Of a stretch of DNA of 37,971 nucleotides, positions 14,348 to 23,128 are shown in pieces. The stretch comes from Promethearchaeota archaeon (lineage in GTDB: Archaea > Asgardarchaeota > Lokiarchaeia > Sigyniarchaeales > SOKP01). Location: contig JAGXNU010000002.1 of NCBI GenBank assembly GCA_019894815.1, forward strand, positions 1 through 37,971, given 5' to 3'. The number at the start of each line of letters is the position of its first letter. Position 1 is the stretch's first letter. Position numbers and translations under genes: made by a program. The notes under the pieces are model-generated. The model ran no database searches. It was not told where the DNA came from and saw only the letters and a list, made by a program, of their open reading frames with translations.

Positions 14348-14806
14348 TTAATTTTGAATTTTTAACTTTTTAATATTCTCACGCCAATTAACATCGATGC
14401 ATTCGAATGCTTTTTCGGTACGCTCTCTTATGTCCACATCACAAGAATCAATTAAAATCCCTAATTGTTGTAAAGCACGTTTATCTCCTATTTTCATTAA
14501 ACTATCAATAATTAAGAATAATCTGGCTTTATCTTGATTCTCTTCTGGCTTTTCAAGCTCTTCAGATAAGAATTTAAGTATTGACAATGTAGATTTTGCA
14601 TTTCTAATTTCACCCATTACCTCAATTATGCGATTTATTACTACCGCATCATTTTCTTTATTTATAGCTTTGATTAAAAGATTAACTGCACGCCCCTCTT
14701 TTAGGTGTCCTAATTTTCTTGCAGCCGCAACTCTTTCCATGGTTTCGCCGTGAAATAATTTCCGAATAGCTTCGTTGAATTCATCTTTTTTAGTATCTGG
14801 ATCCAT
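14348..14806 (-). CDS. HEAT-repeat protein
   Basis: A 152-aa all-helical protein with about four HEAT or PBS-lyase-type repeats: residues 18-48 (ERVAAARKLGHLKEGRAVNL), 50-80, 92-122 (ARLFLIIDSLMKIGDKRALQQL) and a final one at 122-145. Such repeats form curved scaffolds for protein-protein contact. The G.L....A...L pattern resembles the PBS-lyase HEAT subfamily, here probably without lyase function. It sits alone, 73 bases upstream of the glutaredoxin gene on the same strand, and is divergent from the transporter. The partner is unknown. Confidence 0.8.
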   Translation of the reverse strand: MDPDTKKDEFNEAIRKLFHGETMERVAAARKLGHLKEGRAVNLLIKAINKENDAVVINRIIEVMGEIRNAKSTLSILKFLSEELEKPEENQDKARLFLIIDSLMKIGDKRALQQLGILIDSCDVDIRERTEKAFECIDVNWRENIKKLKIQN

Positions 14807-15031
14807 ATAAGAATGAGAAATTTAAAACTTTAAAATCTATTTTTTATAATTTATTAAGTTTTAGAGTAAGTAGAGTTCGATTTTTAGCTAATGTGAAAAT
14901 AATATTTATAATAAATCGACTAAGATAAATGAAAAACTCATGTTTTCTCATACAACCACAATCAAATATAAAATACATCCGGAACAATTTATCATTAATT
15001 TCATTATGTATAAAAAAAAAAGGTTTTTACA

Positions 15032-16396
15032 ATGGAAAATGAATTAACACACTCGAAATTAAACATGGCGTCTATGGGATTCGCAAAGTTTCTCAATGAA
15101 TTCATTGAAATGGCGTTTACAGCTTGGTGTTTTTATTTTTACGAACAAGTACTGCATTTAGAGACATTTTGGGTTGGTATCGGATATATCATTTTCGCTC
15201 TATGGAATGCTGTTAATGATCCTCTCATGGGATTCCTAACGAATCGACCCTTTAAATTCACGCGGAAATGGGGGCGCAGATTTCCTTGGATCATCATCGG
15301 TGGAGTTCCCTATGTATTAAGCTATACTCTAATTTTTACTCCCCCTGGATCGGAACCTCTAATACTCTTCTTATGGTTAATATTTTCAACCTGTCTTTTC
15401 GATCTATTTAACTCAATTTTCTTCATAAACTACGTTTCCTTGTTTCCCGATAAGTTCAGGTCCGTAAAAGAAAGACGTACTGCAACTGCTGTCCAAACTC
15501 CGATAGGTATCATTGGAATTGCCATTGGTGCCTTATTGCCTCCAATGATTATAGACGATACAGTTCCCGGGTCTTTTATGGTTCAAGGCGTTATAATGGC
15601 TATGATCGGTCTTGTGGTTATTGTATTGGCAATACCAGGCTGTCGTGAGGATAGACAAACAATAGATCTCTATCTCGACAAAGAAAGAGAGAAAACACCC
15701 TTCTTTAAATTATTGAAAACTGCCTTATCACAAAAAAGTTTCTTAGTTTTCATCATCACTTATTCTCTCTATCGTTGTCTTGTCATTTCATTCCAAGCAT
15801 CGATCCCATATTTAGTAGAATTTGTATTGCTTGAAGACGAAATCATAGTAACCATACTATCTGCTGGATTTCTCTTAGGATCCTTATTCACTTCACCCTT
15901 ATGGGCCCGATTGGCGCACAAATCGAATAATAACAAGAAAGCAATGCTAATAAGCGCAGTTATACTAATCATATGTACTTTTGTGTTGGCATTTATCAAT
16001 GATTGGATGATCATGTTTGTCGGAATCATGTTTTGGGGCATCGGCTTAGGAGGCTTTTGGACGATGATATCACCCGTTTTAGCTGATGTCATTGATGAGG
16101 CGGTTGTTACAACACAGAAACGACAAGAAGGTATTTATAATGGGTTCTTGCAATTCTTTGGACGATTAGGAATTCTCTTTCAAGCGCTCTCCTTTTCATT
16201 AATCCATATTGTTACGGGATTTGTTGAAGGGAGTTCTACTCAAGGTGCTCTCGCTGTATTTGGCATTAAACTGCACTTTTCTGTCATTCCAACGATAGTA
16301 ATGTTAATTGGAGCGCTCATATTTTGGAAATTTTACAAATTAACCCCTGATAAGATTAAAGAGCATCAAGAAAGAGTGATAGAACTTAAATTATAA
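15032..16396 (+). CDS. GPH-type sugar/cation symporter (MFS)
   Basis: A 454-aa, 12-helix major facilitator of the glycoside-pentoside-hexuronide:cation symporter family. The signature after helix 2 is clear: NAVNDPLMGFLTN (about 57-69), then RKWGRRFPWIIIGGVPYVLSY (about 76-96). A central basic/acidic loop (REDRQTIDLYLDKEREKTPFF, near 205) separates the two halves, and LARLAHKSNNNKK repeats the intracellular loop in the second half. It probably imports a sugar or glycoside with H+ or Na+ at the cytoplasmic membrane; substrate unknown. AGGT precedes the ATG. Some Asgard genomes use such transporters beside glycosidases, but none lies nearby here. Poly-T runs just after the stop (16403-16422) may terminate transcription. 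Confidence 0.85.
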   Translation: MENELTHSKLNMASMGFAKFLNEFIEMAFTAWCFYFYEQVLHLETFWVGIGYIIFALWNAVNDPLMGFLTNRPFKFTRKWGRRFPWIIIGGVPYVLSYTLIFTPPGSEPLILFLWLIFSTCLFDLFNSIFFINYVSLFPDKFRSVKERRTATAVQTPIGIIGIAIGALLPPMIIDDTVPGSFMVQGVIMAMIGLVVIVLAIPGCREDRQTIDLYLDKEREKTPFFKLLKTALSQKSFLVFIITYSLYRCLVISFQASIPYLVEFVLLEDEIIVTILSAGFLLGSLFTSPLWARLAHKSNNNKKAMLISAVILIICTFVLAFINDWMIMFVGIMFWGIGLGGFWTMISPVLADVIDEAVVTTQKRQEGIYNGFLQFFGRLGILFQALSFSLIHIVTGFVEGSSTQGALAVFGIKLHFSVIPTIVMLIGALIFWKFYKLTPDKIKEHQERVIELKL

Positions 16397-16402
16397 CTAC
16401 AT

Positions 16403-16422
16403 TTTTTCTTTTTATTTTAAAA
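16403..16422 (+). terminator. Poly-T termination signal
   Basis: A run of T interrupted by single other bases follows the transporter stop by a few bases. Archaeal RNA polymerase terminates at such U-rich tracts without needing a hairpin. The placement between convergent genes fits, but T-runs are common in this genome. Confidence 0.4.
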
Positions 16423-16493
16423 CTAAAGGAAATGGACGCTAATTCCATAAGTTGTATAAAAAAGAAATTAAAATAATGTTAATTTTATTAAAA

Positions 16494-17129
16494 TTATTTT
16501 CCTGCTAATTTTTTAATATGCCTGACTCCATCGACAGCGTCATCTGCGAAATCGTCTGCGCCTAACCGTTTAGCAAGTTCCATATTCAAGGGAGCTCCAC
16601 CAACGATTAATTTTACTTTATCTCTAATACCAGCTGACTTTAAAGCCTCGTGAGTGGTTTTGATGTGTTCCACAGTCATGGTCAATAGGGAGCTTAAAGC
16701 TACGATTGTGGCTCCTGTTTCTTTTACTTTTTCAACAATAACATTTTCATCAACATCCATTCCTAAATCATGCACTTCAAAACCACTGCTCAATAATAAT
16801 GAGCCTAAAATATTCTTTCCAATGTCATGGTTGTCCCCTTGTACTGTGGCCAATATTATCTTAGTTTTATCTATTGACTTGTCTGATGCAGCTAAAGCTG
16901 GTTGAAGCACTTTAAACGCTTCTTTCATTGTCTCTCCAGCTAAAACTAGTTCTGTCAAGTAATATTCCTTCTCTTCATATCTACGACCAACTTCATCCAT
17001 TCCTTTGGTTAATGCATTTAGAACATCAAATGGATCCTTTCCATCTGCATCTAAAGCCTCTTTTACAGCTGCTTCTATATCGTCAACTTCCAATTCAATT
17101 ATAAGTTCTGTTAATTTCTCAAATTTCAT
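16494..17129 (-). CDS. Corrinoid protein of a methyltransferase system (MtaC/MtbC-like)
   Basis: A 211-aa B12-dependent methyl-carrier. The N-terminal helical cap spans residues 1-85 (DVLNALTKGMDEVGRRYEEKEYYLTELVLAGETMKEA), and the Rossmann-like corrinoid domain spans 88-211 with G98DNHDIGKN carrying the lower-ligand His101, followed by SSLLTMT and GGAPLN. Such proteins accept a methyl group from methanol, methylamines, methoxylated aromatics or methylthiols and pass it to CoM or tetrahydropterin. No cognate methyltransferase (MtaB, MttB) or reactivase lies in the window, so the substrate is open. It may feed methyl groups into the same Wood-Ljungdahl pathway as the decarbonylase subunit at 25532. 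Confidence 0.92.
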   Translation of the reverse strand: MKFEKLTELIIELEVDDIEAAVKEALDADGKDPFDVLNALTKGMDEVGRRYEEKEYYLTELVLAGETMKEAFKVLQPALAASDKSIDKTKIILATVQGDNHDIGKNILGSLLLSSGFEVHDLGMDVDENVIVEKVKETGATIVALSSLLTMTVEHIKTTHEALKSAGIRDKVKLIVGGAPLNMELAKRLGADDFADDAVDGVRHIKKLAGK

Positions 17130-17320
17130 CTTGTTGAACCCCTAAGTAAGTAACTAAGTAATTTATTAGTAATATACCTTAAAAATTATAAATATTACTA
17201 CTCCAATTCTATTGAAATCTAAAGCTCGCAAATCAATCTCAATAAGGAATGAAATCATAAAACTTTTAGTTTAAGTTTTTTTCATATTAAAAAAAGAGAA
17301 GGAGGGAAGACCGAAAATTA

Positions 17321-17450
17321 AAACCTTTATTAAGGTTTATTTTAGACAAAGTTTAGTTACCATTTAATTAGGAAATTTCCTCATCACGCGTTTATCGCGC
17401 GTGATTTAGGGGATATTTAGTTTATTTTTTTCCGGAAGAATATTTCTTCC
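17321..17450. other. Hairpin-rich 461-base intergenic region
   Basis: The 17130-17590 gap between the divergent corrinoid-protein and ABC genes has no convincing gene. Four perfect palindromic elements cluster in 130 bases: AAACCTT-N4-AAGGTTT (17321-17338), the palindrome GGAAATTTCC (17371-17380), ATCACGCG-N7-CGCGTGAT (17383-17405) and GGAAGAA-N3-TTCTTCC (17434-17450). The third is strikingly G+C-rich for this genome. The cluster could be a structured RNA, a pair of divergent operators or a nucleoprotein site. Strand is unknown. Confidence 0.55.
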
Positions 17451-17590
17451 CTCTAATAATTAAATATCACAAGTTGCTATTTAAAGTTATTTATAACAAG
17501 AAGCAATATTCAATCGTTTTTAGAAGGAGCTAAATAGTATTTTAAGTGAACATGAACTATAAAAATCATTATTATTAATGACGAATAATC

Positions 17591-18337
17591 ATGGAAAGAG
17601 AATTTTTCGAGGAAATACACGGTTCAGATTCAGTGGCCAATCGTAAACTAATAAAAGATAATGATTTAGTGATCTTAGCGCGTGATTTGGTAAAAAATTA
17701 TGAAATAGGAGATTTTATAGTAAAAGCTGTGGATCACGTGTCTTTAGAAATAAAAAGAGGCGAATTTCTTGTGATTATGGGACCTTCAGGCGCAGGAAAA
17801 ACCACGTTACTAAATTTAATCGGAGGACTTGATCTTCCAGAGCAGGGTATAATATATTATAATGGCGTGCTTATATCGAGTATGAATGAGGAATCATTAG
17901 CAATCTTTCGTTTAATGAATTCTGGTTTCATATTTCAAAATTATAATCTCATTAGCACTTTAACTGCTGAAGAAAATGTAATGTTTCCAATGAGTTTGGC
18001 AGGAGTTAGTTTAAAAGATCAAAGAGAACAAGCTGTCAGCTTATTATTGAAAATGGGGTTGGAAAATAGAAGAGAACATCTACCATTTCAATTATCTGCT
18101 GGTGAGCAACAAAGGGTGGCAATAGCACGAGCACTTGCCAATAAACCTCCAAATATTTTAGCAGATGAACCGACTGCTAACCTAGATAAAAAAACAAGCA
18201 TTTTCATTCAAAAATTATTTAAAGAATTGAAAGAAGAAGGAATTACCATGGTAATAGCTACGCATGATGATGGTTTAATTGAATTGGCTGATCAAATTAT
18301 TGTATTTGAAGATGGCAAAGTGATAAATAATACTTAG
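17591..18337 (+). CDS. ABC transporter ATPase, LolD/MacB type
   Basis: The ATP-binding subunit of a MacB/LolCDE-like ABC system, 248 aa. Walker A G64PSGAGKTT is at 64-72, the Q-loop at Q116, the signature LSAGEQQ at 168-174 (the usual second Gly is Ala), Walker B ILADEP at 189-194 and the H-loop at H225. The N-terminal 25 residues are an extra charged extension; starts at later codons lack support. The family powers extrusion of lipoproteins, peptides or drugs, or mechanotransmission, through a FtsX-fold permease, which here is the next gene. A Shine-Dalgarno for that gene follows this stop directly. Confidence 0.92.
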   Translation: MEREFFEEIHGSDSVANRKLIKDNDLVILARDLVKNYEIGDFIVKAVDHVSLEIKRGEFLVIMGPSGAGKTTLLNLIGGLDLPEQGIIYYNGVLISSMNEESLAIFRLMNSGFIFQNYNLISTLTAEENVMFPMSLAGVSLKDQREQAVSLLLKMGLENRREHLPFQLSAGEQQRVAIARALANKPPNILADEPTANLDKKTSIFIQKLFKELKEEGITMVIATHDDGLIELADQIIVFEDGKVINNT

Positions 18338-18340
18338 GGT

Positions 18341-18347
18341 GAGGTGA
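18341..18347 (+). promoter_or_regulatory. Strong Shine-Dalgarno placing an AUU start
   Basis: GAGGTGA matches the archaeal 16S rRNA tail complement over all seven bases. Seven bases later comes ATT at 18355, in frame with the whole permease; no ATG, GTG or TTG lies in ribosome-site range. Confidence 0.7.
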
Positions 18348-18354
18348 ATATTTT

Positions 18355-20259
18355 ATTTCGTTTGATTTTGCACTGAAAGATTTTTATAGGAACAAAGAAA
18401 ACACCTTTCCATATGTTATTATCATTAGTTTGATAATAGCTCTAGCGGAATTCTTAATATTATTTGCTTCATCAATTGGATTGAATCAACTAATAACTTA
18501 CAATTTTCAAAATGAATTTTATTTTTCAGGAGGACTAAGTTATCTTTATTCTAATTTCACAATTTTAATAATTAGTTTAATAATTATATTAGCTTTTATA
18601 ATGATATTGGTTGCTTCAAGTAGTTTAATCCTTTCAAAAAAACGTGATATTGCGATAATGAAATCCTTAGGGACGATTCCAAGAAGATTATATAGTTTTT
18701 ATTTAACAGAAGTATATATTATATTCATTATTGGTTTCTTAGTAGGTCTTATTGTTGGTCTAGTCGTCTTTGGTGTATTTTCCTTATTTATCAGTAGTTT
18801 AGGGTTATCAGGATTTTTCTATTTTGATCTGTTTTTCACCCCAATATTATTTCTCGCCAGTATCCTTGGCATTTTTTTCGTACCGGGAGCGATAATGCGA
18901 AAAATAGCAAATCGATCGGCTGTAGAAATCTTTTCTAAAGACATCCCATTTGACTTAGATGCTTCGAAAAAAATTTCCTTCATACCTAAATGGATTTCGG
19001 GCATAAATTTCAATTTTAAAATCTCAGTATTGAATACCTTACGACGTAAAGGAGAATATAAAAGGTTCCTACTGGTGTTTTCAATAATTTCGATGATTAT
19101 TTTTACTTTAGGGCTTGGAACATTCGTTTTAAGCCAATCTGCTCAGAATTGGATACAAAAAGCACAAGGAAATAATTTAATAGTGATTGGTCACGAAAAT
19201 GTAATTCAACAATATGCATTGATGTATGAAATGTTTTCCGATCCTTCAATCATCGTGGACACGGAAATAATTGATTTTCTTGATCCACAATACTTATTTA
19301 ATTTATCTGATATTGAAGATTTTGCACTCATTCCTGAAATTTCAAAAATTGATGAACGTCTCCTATGCTTTAGCGATGTTAGCGAATTAAACGGATACGT
19401 ATATCCTGAAGATGGTGGGTATCAAATAGTTGGTCAGGAAAGAACAGGAAATTTCCCAATTTTAGGAGTTAATACCAGTAATTTAATCCAGAACTTTGAA
19501 TTAGAAGGTGTGTACTTTACTCCTTCTGACTCATACATGTTTATTGGTGATGGGTTAGGTTATAACTTTTTCGACTCCCCATTTGATCAGAGCATGAGTA
19601 TTGAAGAGCTTCAACATACTTTTCATGTATCAGGGATAGTAATCGATACGTTGTATAGTGGTTATGCAGGTTATATCGATAGTGAGATAATGAGAGAAGA
19701 ACTGAATTTTACAGGTCAAGAAATAAATCTTGTCATATTGCAATTACAATCTGGAATTACTGATGAAATTGAAGACCAATTAAATTTAATCATTTCTGGA
19801 AATTTAGGAGAAAATTTTAGCATGCTCCCCCTAACCTCTACTTTTCAAAAAAATCAAGATTTTATCAATAATTTAGGCTTATTTCCAAATATTATTATTG
19901 TTGTTCTTTCGGTAATTTCATTATTGTCCTTATATAATTACCAAAAAAGTGGGATCATGGATAAAGCAAAAGATTTTTTAATTATGAGAGCGATAGGTTC
20001 AAGTTATAAGAGCATTAAAAAAATTTTATTTCTTGAGACGTTTTATGTTATAATTCCATCATTATTTTTTAGTTTAGGGATTGGAATGATATTGAATGCT
20101 TTAATACTATTTGATAGAGTTACTTTACCCCCCTTATCTATTCCATTTATTCTTATCGGGATTCTAATTGGTCTATTTTTGCTATTTAATTATCTCTCTC
20201 TCTCTTCTCTTATGAAAAAAATCAAAAAATTTTCAATTAAGGATTTTGAAATATATTGA
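18355..20259 (+). CDS. ABC permease, MacB/FtsX fold, probable AUU start
   Basis: Membrane partner of the preceding ATPase, 634 aa from ATT 18355. The codons from the in-frame stop at 18340 to the first conventional start, TTG 18430, encode a natural permease N-terminus: FDFALKDFYRNKENTFPYV, then the first membrane helix. Starting at the TTG would cut into that helix and has no ribosome site, whereas GAGGTGA is placed exactly right for the ATT. An FtsX domain follows near the N-terminus (SLILSKKRDIAIMKSLG loop), then a membrane helix near residue 240, an extracellular domain of about 260 residues, and a second FtsX domain at the C-terminus (AKDFLIMRAIGSSYKSI). The first extracellular domain usual in MacB-type halves is very short. 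The cargo is unknown. Confidence 0.8.
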   Translation: MSFDFALKDFYRNKENTFPYVIIISLIIALAEFLILFASSIGLNQLITYNFQNEFYFSGGLSYLYSNFTILIISLIIILAFIMILVASSSLILSKKRDIAIMKSLGTIPRRLYSFYLTEVYIIFIIGFLVGLIVGLVVFGVFSLFISSLGLSGFFYFDLFFTPILFLASILGIFFVPGAIMRKIANRSAVEIFSKDIPFDLDASKKISFIPKWISGINFNFKISVLNTLRRKGEYKRFLLVFSIISMIIFTLGLGTFVLSQSAQNWIQKAQGNNLIVIGHENVIQQYALMYEMFSDPSIIVDTEIIDFLDPQYLFNLSDIEDFALIPEISKIDERLLCFSDVSELNGYVYPEDGGYQIVGQERTGNFPILGVNTSNLIQNFELEGVYFTPSDSYMFIGDGLGYNFFDSPFDQSMSIEELQHTFHVSGIVIDTLYSGYAGYIDSEIMREELNFTGQEINLVILQLQSGITDEIEDQLNLIISGNLGENFSMLPLTSTFQKNQDFINNLGLFPNIIIVVLSVISLLSLYNYQKSGIMDKAKDFLIMRAIGSSYKSIKKILFLETFYVIIPSLFFSLGIGMILNALILFDRVTLPPLSIPFILIGILIGLFLLFNYLSLSSLMKKIKKFSIKDFEIY

Positions 20260-20344
20260 TATATTAGTTTATGAAAAAAGTTAAATTTGTAATGTTAGAT
20301 GAAATATATATATTAAAAACGTTCTTTTTCATTAAGTGAAAATT

Positions 20345-21616
20345 ATGGGTCTCCAAGATGATTCCGTTGACGGTAATGCCTTACAGGAGCAACTTAATGA
20401 GCAAAATAAGGAACTCAATAAGAAAGACAACGAAATCGTTCTTTATTTAGAAAAAATCCATATTCTCGAAGATGAGATCATCAAATTGAGAGAACTTCTG
20501 CCTGATGAACACTCCAAAAAAAAAGGAAAGAAAGTTAAAGAAACAAAATTACAACTGGAGATAGAAGCAAAAGATCAAGAAATGAGAGAACTTAAAACCC
20601 GAATGAGCTATTTACGGATAGAAAATATAAATTTTCAAAAAGAGTTAAAAAAACTAAAAGGGTCTGATTCCACGGTTATAAATGTTGAGGACTTGAGAAA
20701 AAAAGCTCCGTTAAATGTCTTAGTAAAAGAACTTCAGGAAAAAATAAATAAACAAGAATCATTAATTAGGAAATTTCAATATGATAAGGTCAACGATGAT
20801 TTACATGATCTTTTAAAAGCCAAAGATATCGAGATCGAAAATCTTACTGATAAAATCCAGGATTTAGAAGAAAATAATTCCAAACCCACCAAGCTTGATG
20901 ATGATCTAAGAAATAATGATAATATAAATAAGAAAATATTGACGGATTTACAAGATAAACTCAATAAATTAAAGAGGCAAAATGAAGATTTAAAATCCAA
21001 AATCAATAAAAAACAACAGAAGAGTGGTAGAGTTATAGAGTTAGAAGAAGAGATTAAAACTTTAAAAAGTAAATTAAATAAAAAAAATAGCGAAACTAAT
21101 CATCAAGAGGGACCCTTAGAACAAGTAGTTGAAGAATTACAGAACAAGCTAAATAAAGCAAAATCAAAAATTAATATCCTTCAAGATCAACTAAAAGAGA
21201 TTAAAGTTCAAAATATTAGTTCTCCTCCTGCAAATGAATCCCATATTGGTACTACTGATAAGTTAAAAATGCAAAGAGATTTGGCAAGTTTCTTACAACA
21301 ACAATTAGATGACGCTAAAAGAGCATTAAAAACAAAAGTGGAAGAAATTGGCACAATTAAGAATGAAGCTATAAGAATAAAACGAAGATATGAAGATTTA
21401 GAAACACAAATTCAATTCAAGGACAATTCCATAAGGGAATTACGTAATAATTTAGATACGTTAAAATTACAAACTCAACCTTATTCTTCTAACATGCAAG
21501 AAGAGAACCCATCGTATGAGTTGAGACTTCAAGAATTGAAAAGTATAGTAGAAGATTTAACAAAGCAAAATATTCAGCAACGGTTAGAAATTAACCAAAT
21601 AAGAAAAACCAATTGA
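20345..21616 (+). CDS. Long coiled-coil protein
   Basis: 423 aa, almost entirely coiled coil: heptads rich in Leu, Lys, Glu, Gln and Asn run from residue 12 to the end, broken by short Pro/Ser/Asn linkers (near residues 62, 178 and 298). There is no membrane segment or signal peptide. It could be a cytoskeletal, tethering or chromosome-organising protein; composition alone cannot decide. I start it at ATG 20345, with AAGTGA as ribosome site, rather than at the in-frame GTG 20336 that overlaps that site. RNase Z begins 14 bases after its stop, so the two are probably co-transcribed. Confidence 0.8.
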   Translation: MGLQDDSVDGNALQEQLNEQNKELNKKDNEIVLYLEKIHILEDEIIKLRELLPDEHSKKKGKKVKETKLQLEIEAKDQEMRELKTRMSYLRIENINFQKELKKLKGSDSTVINVEDLRKKAPLNVLVKELQEKINKQESLIRKFQYDKVNDDLHDLLKAKDIEIENLTDKIQDLEENNSKPTKLDDDLRNNDNINKKILTDLQDKLNKLKRQNEDLKSKINKKQQKSGRVIELEEEIKTLKSKLNKKNSETNHQEGPLEQVVEELQNKLNKAKSKINILQDQLKEIKVQNISSPPANESHIGTTDKLKMQRDLASFLQQQLDDAKRALKTKVEEIGTIKNEAIRIKRRYEDLETQIQFKDNSIRELRNNLDTLKLQTQPYSSNMQEENPSYELRLQELKSIVEDLTKQNIQQRLEINQIRKTN

Positions 21617-21630
21617 AACATTGATTCTAT

Positions 21631-22611
21631 ATGGATATCATTATTTTAGGATCAGCGGCAGCAATTCCAATGAAACAGAGGAATCTACCTGCCATTGCAT
21701 TACGATATCAAAATGAACTAATTCTTTTTGATTGTGGAGAAGATGTACAACGTAGAATTATTGAAGCAGGTTTAAAATTTAATAAACCAATGAAAATTCT
21801 AATCTCACATTTTCATGGTGATCATGTTATTGGTTTACCCGGATTACTGTTCCGATTCGGATTAATCGAGAGAGATGCACCTCTTACAATATACGGTCCA
21901 AGAAATCTGTTCTTATATCTAAACCTTCATAAAAAAATTCTTGGACTAAAAGCAAATTATCCATTTAAAATAATAGAAATTGATCAATTGAGTAATAAAA
22001 TAATTGAATACGACGGTTTAGATTCGGAATCGTCAATTAGTGAGGAAAATATTGAAAATAACATAATCTTCAATGGAAAAAGATATTCATTAAAGTTTAC
22101 AACTGTTGAACACTCCGTTATTTCATTTGCATATTCTTTTATCGAAAAGCCGAGGAGTGGAAAATTCAATCCTGAACGAGCAATTGAGCTAGAAATTCCT
22201 GAAGGAAGATTATGGAAAAGAATGCAGGAAGGACAAACTATAGAATATAAAGGTCGTGAGATAAATCCTGAAAAAGAAAAAATTGTTGGTCCTAAACTAA
22301 CTGGTCGAAAAATTACTTATTCTGGAGATACTGTACCATCTAATAATTTAATAATGCTTGGAAAAGATTCAGATGTGTTAATACATGAAGCGACTTTTTC
22401 AAATGAACTAAAAAAAATAGCAGAAGAGAAAAAACATTCTACTTCAGTAGATGCCGCTGAATGTGCTCTGAAAATGAATGCAAAGAAGTTAATCTTAACT
22501 CATATTTCTTCTAGATATCAAGAAGATGCTATAATTTTATTAGAAGATGCGAAAAAATTATTTCCAAATACGATCTTAGCAGAAGATCTGATGAAAATTA
22601 CACTAAAATGA
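21631..22611 (+). CDS. rnz: Ribonuclease Z
   Basis: tRNA 3'-processing endonuclease of the metallo-beta-lactamase fold, 326 aa. The zinc motif H60FHGDH is at 60-65, preceded by NLPAIALRY and FDCGEDVQRR typical of RNase Z. Later ligand regions are FTTVEHSVISFAY, the YSGDT motif and HEATF, and the last His is in LTHISSRY. The flexible-arm exosite region (about 165-215, RSGKFNPERAIELEIPEGRLWKR) is present, so this is the short-form enzyme found in archaea and bacteria. It removes the 3' trailer of tRNA precursors. The gene converges on the MoaD/ThiS-like gene, with 45 bases between stops. Confidence 0.95.
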   Translation: MDIIILGSAAAIPMKQRNLPAIALRYQNELILFDCGEDVQRRIIEAGLKFNKPMKILISHFHGDHVIGLPGLLFRFGLIERDAPLTIYGPRNLFLYLNLHKKILGLKANYPFKIIEIDQLSNKIIEYDGLDSESSISEENIENNIIFNGKRYSLKFTTVEHSVISFAYSFIEKPRSGKFNPERAIELEIPEGRLWKRMQEGQTIEYKGREINPEKEKIVGPKLTGRKITYSGDTVPSNNLIMLGKDSDVLIHEATFSNELKKIAEEKKHSTSVDAAECALKMNAKKLILTHISSRYQEDAIILLEDAKKLFPNTILAEDLMKITLK

Positions 22612-22656
22612 AATTTATTAAAAGAAGAAAACAAAGATATCTTTTTATAGATTTTT

Positions 22657-22920
22657 CTAAAAGCCACCAGCGATGTGTGGAAGTATAGTAACGGCATCTG
22701 TTTCTCTAATAACGGTATCCTCATCGGCACGTTTGCCATTTACCAGTATTCCAAAGCATTTTCCCTCCAAATTAAGCTCTTTCAGGAGATCTTTAACTAA
22801 CATGCTCTTTTCTGGTTTAAATATTTCATAAATTCCCGTTTCTAATAGTTCATGAGTTTGTTTTATAGTATTACCACCAAATGCTAAATAATTTGAACTA
22901 TTATAATTAAAACTGTATTC
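22657..22920 (-). CDS. MoaD/ThiS-type ubiquitin-fold protein ending GGF, start unclear
   Basis: The minus-strand frame encodes a beta-grasp sulfur-carrier-type protein of up to 87 aa. The diagnostic second half is clear: VKDLLKELNLEGKC, then ILVNGKRADEDTVI, then DAVTILPHIAGGF and a stop. MoaD, ThiS and archaeal SAMP proteins end in GG, which is adenylated by an E1-like enzyme; here a Phe follows, so either the GG is exposed by cleavage or the tail differs in function. The frame opens right after a TAG at 22921-22923 and has no ATG, GTG or TTG before ATG 22803, which would delete the first strand. The true start is therefore non-canonical, or the 5' end is damaged. Confidence 0.72.
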   Translation of the reverse strand, partial: EYSFNYNSSNYLAFGGNTIKQTHELLETGIYEIFKPEKSMLVKDLLKELNLEGKCFGILVNGKRADEDTVIRETDAVTILPHIAGGF

Positions 22921-23128
22921 CTATTTAAAATTATTTCCTATCCTATTAAAGGTGTTAATCCATTTATATTCTTAACAATAAATCAATTATTGGTAGTTAG
23001 AAAAGGCTGGTTTGAATTTTGAGCAAAAATTATCTGAAATAATATATTTTCAGTAAAATAAAAGGCTTTTTATGGTAACTTAAATTTTATTTCATAACGT
23101 TTAAATCCTATTAGTGGGTTGATCTTAA

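Noticed and set aside
22921..22923. TAG before the MoaD/ThiS-like frame as a read-through or pyrrolysine codon
   Set aside because: The sequence upstream of it does not look like coding DNA and soon meets another stop, so read-through would add nothing meaningful.
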